From Psychrobacter sp. JCM 18902 (GTDB taxonomy: Bacteria > Pseudomonadota > Gammaproteobacteria > Pseudomonadales > Moraxellaceae), in NCBI RefSeq assembly GCF_904846615.1, contig NZ_CAJHBK010000001.1, positions 2,728,001 to 2,792,000 of the forward strand: a DNA stretch of 64,000 bases. Reading direction: 5' to 3'. The translations under genes and the position numbers were made by a program. Of this stretch, positions 16,496 through 26,283 are shown one piece after another. The stretch's first letter is position 1. Each line of letters starts with the position of its first letter. The notes beneath the pieces are model-generated. The model was given only the letters and a program-made list of their open reading frames with translations, was not told where the DNA came from and searched no databases.

Positions 16496-18517
16496 ATGAT
16501 CGAATTTAAAGACGTTGGTGTTCGCCGTGATGGTCGTGAGTTGTTTGCAGGGGCAAGCTTCCAGCTACATCCGGGCCACAAAGTTGGCTTGACGGGCAAC
16601 AACGGCACCGGCAAATCTACCTTATTTGCCTTATTGTTGACGCGAATGGACAGAGGAGATACCGAGGTCACGCTTGATAGAGGTGAAGTTAGTATTCCTG
16701 ATAGCTGGCATGTGGCGCATATGGCGCAGGAAGTTGGTGCTACGACGCAGTCTGCAATCGATTATGTATTGAGCGGTGATGAGCAGTGGTATGAGATTAA
16801 TGCTTCTTTGAATGATTTGAGTAGCGTCAGTGATGAGCAGATTGGGGTATTGCATCAGCAGTTTGATGAAATTGATGGCTATCGTACGCCGACTAAAGCG
16901 GCACAAATCATGGCAGGTCTTGGTTTTAATACCAGCCAGCATGAATTACCCGTAGAAGGGTTTTCGGGTGGTTGGCGCATGCGTTTGAATCTCGCCAAAA
17001 CTTTGATGAGCCGTGCGGACTTAATGTTACTCGATGAGCCGACCAACCATTTGGATTTGGATGCGATTTTGTGGCTTGAGACTTGGATCAATGCCTATAC
17101 TGGTCTGGTCATCGTCATCTCGCATGACCAAGCCTTTTTGGATGCCACGGTCGGTCATATCTTGCATGTCGAACAACAAAAAATCACCCTTTATACCGGT
17201 AACTATCAGCAGTTTATTCGCACGCGTCACGAGCGTATGGCGCAGCAGCAGCAAGCCTTTGAAAAACAAGAAGCGACTAAGGCACATTTGGATGACTTTA
17301 TTCGTCGTTTCCGTGCCAAAGCCAGTAAGGCTAAGCAAGCACAAAGCCGTATCAAGCAGCTTGAGCGCATGGCTGAGCTGTCACCGATGATGGCGGACAA
17401 CCCGTTCTCTTTCCGCTTCTATGAGCCAGCAAATATGAGCTCACCACTGATTGAGCTGACCAAAGCGGATATTGGCTATAGCGATACGCCACTTCTATAT
17501 AATGCCAATGTGCAAGTGACGCCTGATACGCGTCTTGGCTTGCTAGGTATGAATGGCGCAGGTAAATCAACATTGATTAAGGCATTGGTCGGCGAGCTTG
17601 GCGTATTAACAGGGACGTATCGTGTTTCGGATACCCTGAAATTAGGCTACTTTAACCAGCATCAAATGGATATCTTGGATGCCAAGGCAACACCGATAGA
17701 GATGTTGCGTCGTCTAGCCGGTAAAACCTCTGATGCGATGTTACGTTCGTTTTTGGGTAGTTTTGACTTCCGCGGTGAGCGTATCGATACGCCGAGTGAG
17801 CTATTCTCTGGGGGCGAGCGTGCGCGTTTGACGCTGGCATTGATTGTTTGGCAACGTCCGAACGTTCTGGTACTCGATGAGCCGACCAACCACTTAGATT
17901 TACAAATGCGCCAAGCGCTGACCATCGCCTTGCAAGGATTTGAAGGGGCAGTGGTACTGGTTTCGCATGATCGTGAGTTGATTGCCAACGTCTGTGATGA
18001 GCTGTTTTTGGTACATGATGGTCAAATCGAGGAGTTCGATGGTGACATCAGCGACTACGGTAAGTGGTTGGCAGAAAAGCGTAAGCAAGAGAACTCATCA
18101 GATAAAAGTACCAGTAAGAAAAAAAGCAAAAAAGAGAGTAAGAAATTCGTTTCACGTGAAACGGATAAGGGTCAAGTGAGTAATCAAGCACCTGATAATT
18201 CATCAAAAAGTAAAGCGACGACGCCCACGCTTAGTAAAGATGCGCAGCGCAAATTGGCGGCTGAACAACGCAAACTCACCGCGCCTATTCGCCGTGAGAT
18301 AGAAGAGATAGAAAAGACATTGGCTAAAATTGATGGACAGCTCGTGACCCTTGAAGAAAAACTGGCTGATACGGATTTGTATGAAGAAGGTCGCAAGTCT
18401 GATTTGCTGTTATTACTTAATGAGCAAACGGCATTGCAGCAGCAGCACAGTGACAATGAAGAAAAACTATTGCTTTTGATGACGACATTAGAAGAAATGG
18501 AAGCGGGTTTTGAGTAG
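16496..18517 (+). CDS. yheS: ABC-F family ATPase, YheS-like
   Basis: Cytoplasmic, ribosome-associated ABC-F protein with two ATPase cassettes and no membrane domain. 673 residues. Cassette 1 has GLTGNNGTGKST (31-42), signature FSGGWRMRL and Walker B LMLLDEPTNHLDLD. Cassette 2 has GLLGMNGAGKST, FSGGERARL and VLVLDEPTNHLDLQ. Between them lies the charged linker typical of ABC-F (FRAKASKAKQAQSRIKQLER). The C-terminus adds a disordered Lys/Ser-rich stretch (about 535-580) and a coiled coil (about 585-665). The overall layout is closest to E. coli YheS. Codons 551-555 (VSRET) are written by a parS core. Confidence 0.9.
   Translation: MIEFKDVGVRRDGRELFAGASFQLHPGHKVGLTGNNGTGKSTLFALLLTRMDRGDTEVTLDRGEVSIPDSWHVAHMAQEVGATTQSAIDYVLSGDEQWYEINASLNDLSSVSDEQIGVLHQQFDEIDGYRTPTKAAQIMAGLGFNTSQHELPVEGFSGGWRMRLNLAKTLMSRADLMLLDEPTNHLDLDAILWLETWINAYTGLVIVISHDQAFLDATVGHILHVEQQKITLYTGNYQQFIRTRHERMAQQQQAFEKQEATKAHLDDFIRRFRAKASKAKQAQSRIKQLERMAELSPMMADNPFSFRFYEPANMSSPLIELTKADIGYSDTPLLYNANVQVTPDTRLGLLGMNGAGKSTLIKALVGELGVLTGTYRVSDTLKLGYFNQHQMDILDAKATPIEMLRRLAGKTSDAMLRSFLGSFDFRGERIDTPSELFSGGERARLTLALIVWQRPNVLVLDEPTNHLDLQMRQALTIALQGFEGAVVLVSHDRELIANVCDELFLVHDGQIEEFDGDISDYGKWLAEKRKQENSSDKSTSKKKSKKESKKFVSRETDKGQVSNQAPDNSSKSKATTPTLSKDAQRKLAAEQRKLTAPIRREIEEIEKTLAKIDGQLVTLEEKLADTDLYEEGRKSDLLLLLNEQTALQQQHSDNEEKLLLLMTTLEEMEAGFE
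18148..18163. promoter_or_regulatory. parS-like site inside the ABC-F gene
   Basis: CGTTTCACGTGAAACG contains the full 14-bp parS core GTTTCACGTGAAAC and is itself a perfect 16-bp palindrome; only the outermost pair differs from TGTTTCACGTGAAACA. It falls in the part of the gene that encodes a disordered linker. Confidence 0.8.
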
Positions 18518-18590
18518 AGAGCTGTTCACTATAGTAAATAACAGGTTTTGATTGTTTTTTAAGCTATTTTTACTTGATAAAAACAGTCAC

Positions 18591-18622
18591 AAAAAAGGGA
18601 GAGCGCTGGCTCTCCCTTTTTT
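18591..18622. terminator. bidirectional terminator
   Basis: AAAAAAGGGAGAGC and GCTCTCCCTTTTTT form a perfect stem with a GCTG loop, between the convergent ABC-F and RlpA-like genes. Confidence 0.92.
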
Positions 18623-18628
18623 ATTACG

Positions 18629-18991
18629 TTATTCCTTACGGTATTTACCATCACCATAAGACAGTATTTCCATTGTGGTCGTACATAACTGACAGTTTAT
18701 TTGACCAGCAGCGGCTTTCGATAAATCCAAAATACGACCCCGAATGAAAGGGCCTCTATCGGTGATTTTTACGATTACACTCTGCTTTGTCTTCTTGTTG
18801 GTCACTTGTACCTTCGTACCAAACGGCAACGTGCGATGCGCAGCGGTCAAAGAGTTCATGTTGAAGATACTACCACTAGCAGTGCGTTTACCATGGAACT
18901 GACTACCGTAATAACTGGTGTTTCCAGCAAAAACGGTGGTACTCAGCAATAGTGATAATGTGATAACCAAAGACTTGATTAAATAAGACAT
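18629..18991 (-). CDS. short RlpA-like double-psi beta-barrel protein
   Basis: 120 residues: a signal peptide (cleavage near VFAG, residue 22) and a single RlpA/DPBB domain. Signature motifs are SYYGSQFHGKRTASGSIFN, LTAAHRTLPFGTKVQVTN and ITDRGPFIRGRILDLSKAAA, including the aspartate of DRGPF. There is no SPOR domain and no lipobox, unlike full RlpA. RlpA proteins act on denuded glycan at the septum; whether this short form is a lytic transglycosylase is uncertain. Two cysteines near the end (INCQLC) are unusual. AAAGGT precedes the start. Confidence 0.82.
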   Translation of the reverse strand: MSYLIKSLVITLSLLLSTTVFAGNTSYYGSQFHGKRTASGSIFNMNSLTAAHRTLPFGTKVQVTNKKTKQSVIVKITDRGPFIRGRILDLSKAAAGQINCQLCTTTMEILSYGDGKYRKE

Positions 18992-19563
18992 TTAATACCT
19001 TTAAGCAATTTATAAAATAGACAGATACACTTGCCTATGTTATTCATACTCCCTATGAGTACAAATATTATATTCATTTTACAACACATACTTTGTCATA
19101 TTCTTACGGTTCTGTAAAAGAACTACCAAGGTCAAAACGCTCATTTAGGCACGCTAGCTATTAAATACCAGTGATCTGTATGTAATTGTTTTAAATAATG
19201 ATTTACATTGTTAATGGTATTTTTGGCTTGACTCTCTATTTTTTCATTAGGGCGAGTGTTAAATTGATATGACGTCTGTGGTTATCAAAGAATAATAATG
19301 CCAGAATCATAGAGAAGTATGCCAATGCAGTGACAAAGGCGAATCATAATGTATTAAGTGCTTCAAACAACCTAAACACTGCTGTTGTTCGGCACTATTA
19401 CTGGTAATATTTGTATAACGGTATTGAATTTTTATATTACTATCATTATTAGATAGACTATCGTTACCACCTGTTATGTCGCAGTTGAATAAATTTCCGT
19501 ACCATATCGTTTAAAATGGGCATACCAGTATCATTAACATGCTTTTATGTTGAGGACAAAAAC
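18992..19563. other. long divergent intergenic region rlpA-like / cbpA
   Basis: 572 bp, AT-rich, no plausible frame, repeat or hairpin that I can support. It presumably holds promoters for both flanking genes. Confidence 0.45.
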
Positions 19564-20547
19564 ATGGCAGAGAAAAATTACTATGACATTTTAGGGGTCA
19601 AAAAAGACGCGTCAGCTGCAGATATTAAAAAAAGATACCGTAAGCTTGTCCGTCAATATCACCCTGATGTGAGCGATGATCCAGATGCAGACAATAAGAT
19701 TGCTGAGATTAATAATGCTTACGAAACCATTAGAGATAAAGAAAAGCGTGCCGAATATGACGCCATGCTAGACAATCCCTTTGCTGGTCAAAGTGGTGGT
19801 TTTGGTGGTCAATCTGCAAGTGGCGGGCAAGGCGGCTACCGCTGGGAAGATATCAAAGATCAGTTTGGTGAAGGCGAAGCTTATGGCGATGGTGGCTTCC
19901 GCTTCGATGACATCTTTTCGGCATTTGGTCGCGGTGCACGTGGTTCAGCGGGTGGACAATCGCAGCGTGGTGGTTTTGGCTCGCAAGATAGTAAAGGTCA
20001 AGATCAACATGCAGAGATTACGGTTGATTTGGCGTCCGTTTATAATGGCGACGACTACAGCATTAAGTTGAATGTCCCTATTCGTCAACCGAATGGCAGT
20101 GTCGAGTATGACAACAAAACGCTGAAAATTAAAATCCCTAAAGGCATCACGGATGGCAAGCAAATTCGCTTAGCAGGGCAAGGTGCCGCTGGTATTGGTG
20201 GCGGTAAAAATGGCGATTTATTTTTAAAAGTAAAAATCCGTCACGCAGACAATATCCGTATCGAAGGCGCTGATGTTTACCAAACCGTCAATATAGCGCC
20301 ATGGGAAGCGGCGTTGGGTGAAAAAATCAACGTCAGTACGCCAGCTGGTACGCTCGCTGTGACTGTGCCTAAGAACAGCAAGTCTGGTAGCAATTTACGC
20401 CTAAAAGGTAAAGGTATCCCTGCTAAGCAAGCGGGTGATTTGTATCTAACCTTAAACATCGTGAACCCTGATATCAGCACTGAGGCTGCGACCCAAGCTT
20501 ATGAGCAACTAAAACAAGCCTTTGCCGACATCAATATTAGTCGTTAA
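19564..20547 (+). CDS. cbpA: DnaJ-like co-chaperone CbpA
   Basis: J-domain protein with curved-DNA-binding homologues. 327 residues from ATG 19564, preceded by GAGG. The J domain occupies 1-70 (HPD at 33-35), followed by a Gly-rich region (about 75-150). The two C-terminal substrate domains come next, without zinc fingers (type II). It is followed at 92 bp by the modulator gene cbpM, the standard cbpA-cbpM pairing. CbpA works with DnaK and, in E. coli, accumulates in stationary phase. Confidence 0.93.
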   Translation: MAEKNYYDILGVKKDASAADIKKRYRKLVRQYHPDVSDDPDADNKIAEINNAYETIRDKEKRAEYDAMLDNPFAGQSGGFGGQSASGGQGGYRWEDIKDQFGEGEAYGDGGFRFDDIFSAFGRGARGSAGGQSQRGGFGSQDSKGQDQHAEITVDLASVYNGDDYSIKLNVPIRQPNGSVEYDNKTLKIKIPKGITDGKQIRLAGQGAAGIGGGKNGDLFLKVKIRHADNIRIEGADVYQTVNIAPWEAALGEKINVSTPAGTLAVTVPKNSKSGSNLRLKGKGIPAKQAGDLYLTLNIVNPDISTEAATQAYEQLKQAFADINISR

Positions 20548-20639
20548 TGGCCGCCAAAAATTACTCACATTGAAACACTGTAATAGAGATGAAGACCATA
20601 CGATAACGATGAAATAAAGAGCAAACGAGGATAATAGCT

Positions 20640-20963
20640 ATGAAACACTCGCCTGAATTTACCGATATTATCATGAGCTTGGATGAGCTGGTATCTGCCT
20701 GTGGCCAAGAGCGCCAATGGGTCATCGAATTGATTGAAGAGGACATCATCGAATATGATGTGCCGGAACGTGAGCAGTTCACTGGTTATCAGCTGACGAC
20801 AGTGCGCCGTGCCTCGCGCCTTAGCCGCGACTTTGAAGCCAGTGTTCCTGCGATTGGCTTGATACTTGAGCTGTTGGATGAGCTCGAACAATTACGCCAA
20901 TTTAAACGCCAATTAGACATGCAGACACCAGTGATTGAAATTGAAATCGATCATTTAAAATAA
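20640..20963 (+). CDS. cbpM: chaperone modulator CbpM
   Basis: 107-residue MerR-like protein that in E. coli binds the CbpA J domain and blocks its action with DnaK. Seen here: an N-terminal helix-turn-helix-like segment (SLDELVSACGQERQWVIELIEEDII), an aromatic/acidic turn, RRASRLSRDFEASVPAIGLILELLDELEQL and a short C-terminal coil. This is the usual CbpM pattern. GAGG lies about ten bases before the start. Second gene of the cbpA operon. Confidence 0.9.
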   Translation: MKHSPEFTDIIMSLDELVSACGQERQWVIELIEEDIIEYDVPEREQFTGYQLTTVRRASRLSRDFEASVPAIGLILELLDELEQLRQFKRQLDMQTPVIEIEIDHLK

Positions 20964-21000
20964 TTTTTTCCCCTTTAGTCAGTACATAAAAAATCAGCAC

Positions 21001-21034
21001 AAAAAAAGGGTCTCTAAAATGAGACCCTTTTTTT
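21001..21034. terminator. bidirectional terminator
   Basis: AAAAAAAGGGTCTC and GAGACCCTTTTTTT form a perfect stem, shared by convergent cbpM and sstT. Confidence 0.92.
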
Positions 21035-21054
21035 GCAAATAATATATTTAGCGT

Positions 21055-22257
21055 TTAACGCGCATATTTTGGATCAGCTGCTGCGGTAAACAGTACATCC
21101 GTTGAAGAGTTCAACGCCGTTTCTGCCGAATCCTGTATCACACCAATAATAAAGCCAATCGCAACCACTTGCATGGCGATATCGTTTGGAATGCTAAATA
21201 AGCTTGCTGCTAATGGTATAAGCAATAATGAACCACCAGCGACACCAGAGGCACCGCAGGCGCTAATGGTTGCAACCAAACTGAGTAGCAGTGCTGAGGC
21301 AAAGGTCACTTCAATACCGAGTGTATGCGCGGCTGCAAGCGTTAAGACGTTAATTGTAATCGCCGCGCCTGCCATATTAATGGTCGCACCCAGTGGAATT
21401 GTTACCGAATAAGTATCTTCGTGTAGACCCAGTTTGCGGGCAAGGTTCATATTGACGGGAATGTTAGCAGCCGAGCTACGCGTAAAGAATGCGGTAATCC
21501 CTGACTCACGCAAGCACTTGAATACTAGCGGATAAGGGTTTTTGCCCGTTTTGATCAGTACAATAATAGGATTGGCAATCAAAGCGATGAATAGCATACA
21601 ACCAACCAGTACCATCAAGATACGCGCATAACCTGCCAAAGCCGCAAAGCCTGTCTCAGCGACGGTGTTGGCGACCAAACCCAATATACCAAAAGGTGCT
21701 AGGGCAATGACCCACTTCACCACTTGGGAGATGGCGTCAGAAAAATCACCGACCACAGTGCGTGTGGTATCACTGGCTTGGCGCAGTGCGAAACCGATGA
21801 TAATTGCCCACGCTAAAATACCAATATAGTTGGCTTCAGCGATGGCATTAACAGGATTGGCAACCAGGTTTAGTAGTAGATTGGTCAGTACTTCTTTGAG
21901 GTTGGCTGGTGGGACTTGCTCAATTGTGGCGTTGACCAATACCAGTTCTGTCGGGAATAAAAAGCTCGCGCCGACAGCTGTCAGTGCGGCTAAAAAAGTG
22001 CCAAACATATACATGATAAGCACAGGCTTGACGTAAACCTCATTACCGCTGCGATGTTGGCTAATGGCCGCCATGACCAACACAAATACCAGTATCGGTG
22101 CGACGGCTTTTAGTGCTCCTACAAATAAGGTACCCAATAATCCTAAGGCAATACCGATATCTGGTGCCAACCAACCTATCAATACGCCCGCTATCAAACC
22201 GATAATAATAAGTGGTACTAGACCAATGCGCTTATACATTGCAAAAAATGAATACAT
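21055..22257 (-). CDS. sstT: serine/threonine:Na+ symporter SstT, copy 1
   Basis: Inner-membrane DAACS-family symporter importing serine and threonine with sodium. 400 residues with eight or more hydrophobic helices and re-entrant loops. Motifs include the serine-rich loop [32 protein letters not shown] and the C-terminal [22 protein letters not shown]. These match SstT rather than GltP. It is followed (in gene order, upstream on the chromosome) by a near-identical paralogue, with a terminator between. Start at ATG 22257 has GGGG upstream; an internal ATG at codon 7 is an alternative. Confidence 0.92.
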   Translation of the reverse strand: MYSFFAMYKRIGLVPLIIIGLIAGVLIGWLAPDIGIALGLLGTLFVGALKAVAPILVFVLVMAAISQHRSGNEVYVKPVLIMYMFGTFLAALTAVGASFLFPTELVLVNATIEQVPPANLKEVLTNLLLNLVANPVNAIAEANYIGILAWAIIIGFALRQASDTTRTVVGDFSDAISQVVKWVIALAPFGILGLVANTVAETGFAALAGYARILMVLVGCMLFIALIANPIIVLIKTGKNPYPLVFKCLRESGITAFFTRSSAANIPVNMNLARKLGLHEDTYSVTIPLGATINMAGAAITINVLTLAAAHTLGIEVTFASALLLSLVATISACGASGVAGGSLLLIPLAASLFSIPNDIAMQVVAIGFIIGVIQDSAETALNSSTDVLFTAAADPKYAR

Positions 22258-22383
22258 CCTTACCCCGACAATCTAATGAATAATGAAAGAGAACAAGCCA
22301 TTTTATGTTTTTTGCTTTACTAGTCTCATACTCATATACAGGTAAGATTCGTAAAACAGAATAAAAATGGGTAAATTATAACC

Positions 22384-22413
22384 AAAAAAAGGGCAGTTAA
22401 GCCCTTTTTTTAT
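22384..22413 (-). terminator. terminator between the two sstT genes
   Basis: AAAAAAAGGGC and GCCCTTTTTTT form a perfect stem with a five-base loop. It ends the transcript of copy 2 before copy 1. Confidence 0.88.
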
Positions 22414-22472
22414 TTTTATACCTATCAATTAAGGTGATTGGTTTGTTATGGTCGTTTTAAAGAGACCCAACA

Positions 22473-23675
22473 TTAGCGTGCATATTTTGGATCAGCAGCG
22501 GCAGTAAACAAGACGTCTGTTGATGAGTTCAATGCGGTCTCTGCGGAGTCTTGCAGCACACTAATAATAAAGCCAATAGCCACCACTTGTAGAGCAATAT
22601 CATCAGGAATATTGAATAAACTGGCCGCCAAAGGAATGAGTAGTAATGAGCCACCAGCGACGCCAGAGGTACCGCCAGCACTAATTGTAGCGACTATACT
22701 TAGCAGTAATGCTGAGCCAAAGGTCACTTCAATACCGAGTGTATTCGCGGCTGCAAGCGTTAAGACATTAATCGTAATCGCGGCACCTGCCATATTAATA
22801 GTAGCGCCTAATGGCAGGGTGACTGAATAAGTATTTTCATGTAACCCTAATTTGCTGGCAAGGTTCATATTGATAGGAATGTTAGCAGCAGAGCTACGGG
22901 TAAAAAACGCAGTAATACCAGATTCACGTAAGCAGGTGAATACCAGTGGATAAGGGTTTTTACCTGTTTTGAAATATACGAGGAGAGGGTTCGTCACCAA
23001 AGCAATAAACAACATACAGCCTATCAGTACTAGCAAAATTCGTGCATAGCCCAATAACGCAGCAAAGCCAGTATCAGCGACGGTATTGGCGACTAACCCC
23101 AAGATACCAAAAGGTGCTAGCGCGATGACCCATTTGACTACTTTTGAGATGGCATCTGCAATGTCATTGACAGTGCTGCGAGTCGTCTCGCCAGCTTGTC
23201 GTAACGCAATGCCAATAATAACGGCCCAAGCTAATATACCGATATAGTTAGCATTGGCTAGGGCAGCAACTGGATTGGCGACGAGACTGAGTAATAAATT
23301 GTTCAATACTTCTTTTAAGTTTGCTGGCGGTACTTGCTCGATGGTCGCATTCACTAACGTCAATTCGGTTGGGAATAAAAAGCTGGCACCAACAGCGACT
23401 AAAGCGGCTATAAAAGTGCCTATCAGATATAAAAACAGCACCGGTTTTACATAAACCTTATTACCGCTACGATGTTGACAGATAGCAGCCATCACTAAAA
23501 AAAATACCAGTATAGGGGCAACAGCTTTTAGGGCACCTACGAACAGAGTCCCCAAAATACCTAAGGCAATACCCACACTTGGCGCCAGCCATCCTATCAA
23601 AGTACCTAGTACTAAGCCGATAACAATCAGCGTTACCAATCCGATTCGTTGGTACATCGCTATTAATGAATGCAT
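22473..23675 (-). CDS. sstT: serine/threonine:Na+ symporter SstT, copy 2
   Basis: 400 residues, colinear with copy 1 from end to end with the same motifs ([56 protein letters not shown]). Differences are scattered conservative changes; notably GTSG in copy 2 replaces CGASG in the SACGASG/SAGGTSG loop. It has its own upstream region and terminator, so the copies are probably independently transcribed. The two arose by tandem duplication and may differ in affinity or regulation; that is inference. Confidence 0.9.
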   Translation of the reverse strand: MHSLIAMYQRIGLVTLIVIGLVLGTLIGWLAPSVGIALGILGTLFVGALKAVAPILVFFLVMAAICQHRSGNKVYVKPVLFLYLIGTFIAALVAVGASFLFPTELTLVNATIEQVPPANLKEVLNNLLLSLVANPVAALANANYIGILAWAVIIGIALRQAGETTRSTVNDIADAISKVVKWVIALAPFGILGLVANTVADTGFAALLGYARILLVLIGCMLFIALVTNPLLVYFKTGKNPYPLVFTCLRESGITAFFTRSSAANIPINMNLASKLGLHENTYSVTLPLGATINMAGAAITINVLTLAAANTLGIEVTFGSALLLSIVATISAGGTSGVAGGSLLLIPLAASLFNIPDDIALQVVAIGFIISVLQDSAETALNSSTDVLFTAAADPKYAR

Positions 23676-23847
23676 TTTTACCCCTTTAGTCCATTTGGAA
23701 ATAAATATTAGCTTAACAATCGTTAGCTTAACGACCGAAGGATGTTAGCATTTTTTGTGATAAGCGCCTACTGACAGATTTTATAAGGCAGTAGGCAATA
23801 ACGTACTTATAAGCCTCTAAGAATTTTAAAAGTCAAAATTTAAGCAC

Positions 23848-23873
23848 AAAAAAACGCCATGACTGGCGTTTGA
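23848..23873 (-). terminator. terminator after holC
   Basis: AACGCC and GGCGTT form a stem around ATGACT, followed by seven T on the minus strand. Confidence 0.8.
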
Positions 23874-23888
23874 TTTTGTAATAGAAGA

Positions 23889-24377
23889 CTAAACTTTGAA
23901 ATGGGTAAGCTCATAGCCGAGTTGCTGGTAATGCTTATATTTAGCGCGGCCTGCCTCAGTGCTGACCGTATCAGGTTTGATAAGCTCTAGAATACGAGTT
24001 GGCAATGTATTGCTGGTAGCATTTATAAAGTCATTAACGGGACGTATCGTAGTATTGAGTACGATCCCTTTAAAGTCGGCTGGCATATAGCTGGCAAGCA
24101 ACACTGGTGCTAATAATTGATTATTAATATCAATATGAACACCGTCAATATCGGCGCCTTCAGGATTAGAATCTAAAAGGCGTTGATGCGGTATAAAGCT
24201 CGTATCGTCTTGTGCCCAAAGGGCTTGATCAAGCGTCGACAGCAATGCATCGTCTTTTTCGATAAGAATCAATAACGACTGGCTGCTTTTATTGAGCGCC
24301 GTCTGGGTCAGCTGACAAATAAAGCCCAAGAAATCTTGGGCTTTATTCTCAGTTAATACATAAAAGCTAACTTTCAT
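23889..24377 (-). CDS. holC: DNA polymerase III chi subunit HolC
   Basis: Clamp-loader accessory subunit that contacts SSB. 162 residues. The start MKVSFYVLTENKAQDFLGFICQLTQTAL, the DDALLSTLDQALWAQDDTSFIPH segment (the LD-x-x-LW pattern plus FIPH) and the late NDFINAT correspond to the HolC fold. It lies 36 bp after pepA on the same strand, a pairing conserved across proteobacteria, and probably shares its transcript. The sequence is diverged, as is usual for chi. Confidence 0.88.
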   Translation of the reverse strand: MKVSFYVLTENKAQDFLGFICQLTQTALNKSSQSLLILIEKDDALLSTLDQALWAQDDTSFIPHQRLLDSNPEGADIDGVHIDINNQLLAPVLLASYMPADFKGIVLNTTIRPVNDFINATSNTLPTRILELIKPDTVSTEAGRAKYKHYQQLGYELTHFKV

Positions 24378-24413
24378 AGAGTGGTTTTCATTGAATGGTG
24401 ATTCATCAATAGA

Positions 24414-26093
24414 TTATGCCATATTTGCGCTATTTTTTAGGTATTGCATGAATAATGGCACTGGACGACCAGTCGCGGCTTTGTCTTGACCTGAAATCCA
24501 TGCCGTACCAGCGATGTCTAAATGCGCCCATGCTTGACCTTCTTCGATGAAGCGCGATAAGAAACAGGCAGCAGTCACAGCGCCAGCACCTTTACCACCG
24601 ATATTTTGAATATCAGCGATAGGGGAGTCAATCTGCGTTTGATACTCGTCATCCATTGGCATGTGCCAGATTAGATCGCCTGATAAGTTACTGGCGTTTT
24701 CTAAGTCAAACAACACATCTTCGTCATTACTAAAGACTGCCGAGCGTACATGACCCAACGCAACCACACAAGCACCAGTCAAGGTTGCGACATCAATGAT
24801 GGCTTTTGGCTGATAATACTTCTGCACGTAGCATAAGGTATCGCACAATACTAAACGACCTTCAGCATCGGTATTTAGGATTTCAACGGACTTACCGTTC
24901 ATTGCTATGATGATATCGCCTGGACGCGTTGCCTCTCCTGATGGCATATTTTCAGCACAAGCTAGTGCACCGACGACATTGATCGGTAGACGCGCTTCAC
25001 ATAATGCTTTTAGGGTACCGAGTACCGCAGCAGAACCGCCCATATCAAATTTCATCTCATCCATCGCCGCACCCGGTTTGATTGAGATACCACCTGAATC
25101 AAAGGTAACACCCTTACCAACAAGCACGATAGGGGCATCATCGTGTGCACTTTGGGCATTGTCTTCGCTATTTTGGTCAGCTTTTTTAGCGGCTTTTTTG
25201 CTAGCAGCTTTGGTTGGTAGTTTATCAGCCAAGGCTTTGAGACCGCCAGCTACTTTTGCGCTGTTGGTGGTGGCTTTGCTAGTATGGCCATCAGCATTGA
25301 CGCTAAAATTAGACTTGCCACGATACTCCATCAGTACCAGCTTGCCTTCTTTAGTAGAGCCTTGCGCGACCGATAAGAAGCAGTTCATACTCAGTGCTGA
25401 CATCTCGTTTTCACCAAGTACCGTGACTTTTAAGAGGTCAGGATAAGTGGCTGCCAATTCTTGTGCTTGTTCTGCCATATACGCTGGGAAACAGATATTA
25501 CCCGGCTCATTGGCGACATCACGGGTCAAGCTTTGACCAGTAAAGACCGCTTGTGCAAAGTTTAATGAGTCTTCTAAAGACGACTCTGCCAATAAGTAGA
25601 TGTCTGTTAAAACAGGTGTTTGCTGCTCAGATTTGTACTTGTCAAAACGATAGCTTGCTGCCAATAGGCTCAGCGCAAATTGGCTAAACTGGTTTTCTTC
25701 TAAGCTATCACCTAACGCCACAGTGATAGAATCGACGCGTTTTTGGGTGCTCTTATAAATGGTCTTGGCAATTTTTTCTAGAACGCTATGACGCAATTTA
25801 TCAACATTACCCACACCGACTAATAATAGCTGTACTGGATTTTCTTTGGTGGTTTTCTTATCACCCGCTAGCGCATAGTCAGCGACGGTTTCACAAGCTT
25901 TGCCGTTAAAGTGTGATACTTCAATCAATTGCTCAATGCGGGTTTGATAATCGCTCAATACTGACTCAGCTAAGATATTTTTTTGATCATCAATTAAGAC
26001 GACAAGGCAGGCCGCGTCTTTACTTTTCGCTTCTTTTTTGAGGATTTTTTGCGTATGAGTTTTTGGCAGTGTTTGGGTTAATTTAATATTCAT
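24414..26093 (-). CDS. pepA: leucyl aminopeptidase PepA with an internal insertion
   Basis: Two-metal M17 aminopeptidase of the cytoplasm. 559 residues versus about 500 in E. coli. Metal and catalytic residues are intact: K327 and D332 in GKGVTFDSGG, D350, and D409/E411 in NTDAEGRLVL. An insertion of about 50 residues (about 262-318) rich in Lys, Ala, Ser and Asp lies between the EYRG strand and PIVLVGKG. That places it immediately before the catalytic domain's first metal loop. AAGGA precedes ATG 26093. E. coli PepA also binds DNA at cer and carAB; whether this one does is unknown. Operon with holC. Confidence 0.95.
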   Translation of the reverse strand: MNIKLTQTLPKTHTQKILKKEAKSKDAACLVVLIDDQKNILAESVLSDYQTRIEQLIEVSHFNGKACETVADYALAGDKKTTKENPVQLLLVGVGNVDKLRHSVLEKIAKTIYKSTQKRVDSITVALGDSLEENQFSQFALSLLAASYRFDKYKSEQQTPVLTDIYLLAESSLEDSLNFAQAVFTGQSLTRDVANEPGNICFPAYMAEQAQELAATYPDLLKVTVLGENEMSALSMNCFLSVAQGSTKEGKLVLMEYRGKSNFSVNADGHTSKATTNSAKVAGGLKALADKLPTKAASKKAAKKADQNSEDNAQSAHDDAPIVLVGKGVTFDSGGISIKPGAAMDEMKFDMGGSAAVLGTLKALCEARLPINVVGALACAENMPSGEATRPGDIIIAMNGKSVEILNTDAEGRLVLCDTLCYVQKYYQPKAIIDVATLTGACVVALGHVRSAVFSNDEDVLFDLENASNLSGDLIWHMPMDDEYQTQIDSPIADIQNIGGKGAGAVTAACFLSRFIEEGQAWAHLDIAGTAWISGQDKAATGRPVPLFMQYLKNSANMA

Positions 26094-26283
26094 ATATTTA
26101 TCCTTATTGGGGTTATGACATTATAGTTATGACGTTAACGCTATGAAAATGGCAGATTTTTTTAATTGCTGATACCTGTTAAATTATCAGATTGTTTGGC
26201 CAATCAAGCAATCGCAATAGTGTAGCATATTGCGAGGTGAGTGCGCAGTGAGCAAGGTTTAGGTCATGGGTTCGAACCGCTTA

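Noticed and set aside
24907..25446. 179-codon open frame opposite pepA
   Set aside because: Shadow of the conserved PepA coding frame on the other strand; Ser/Ala-rich composition follows from that.
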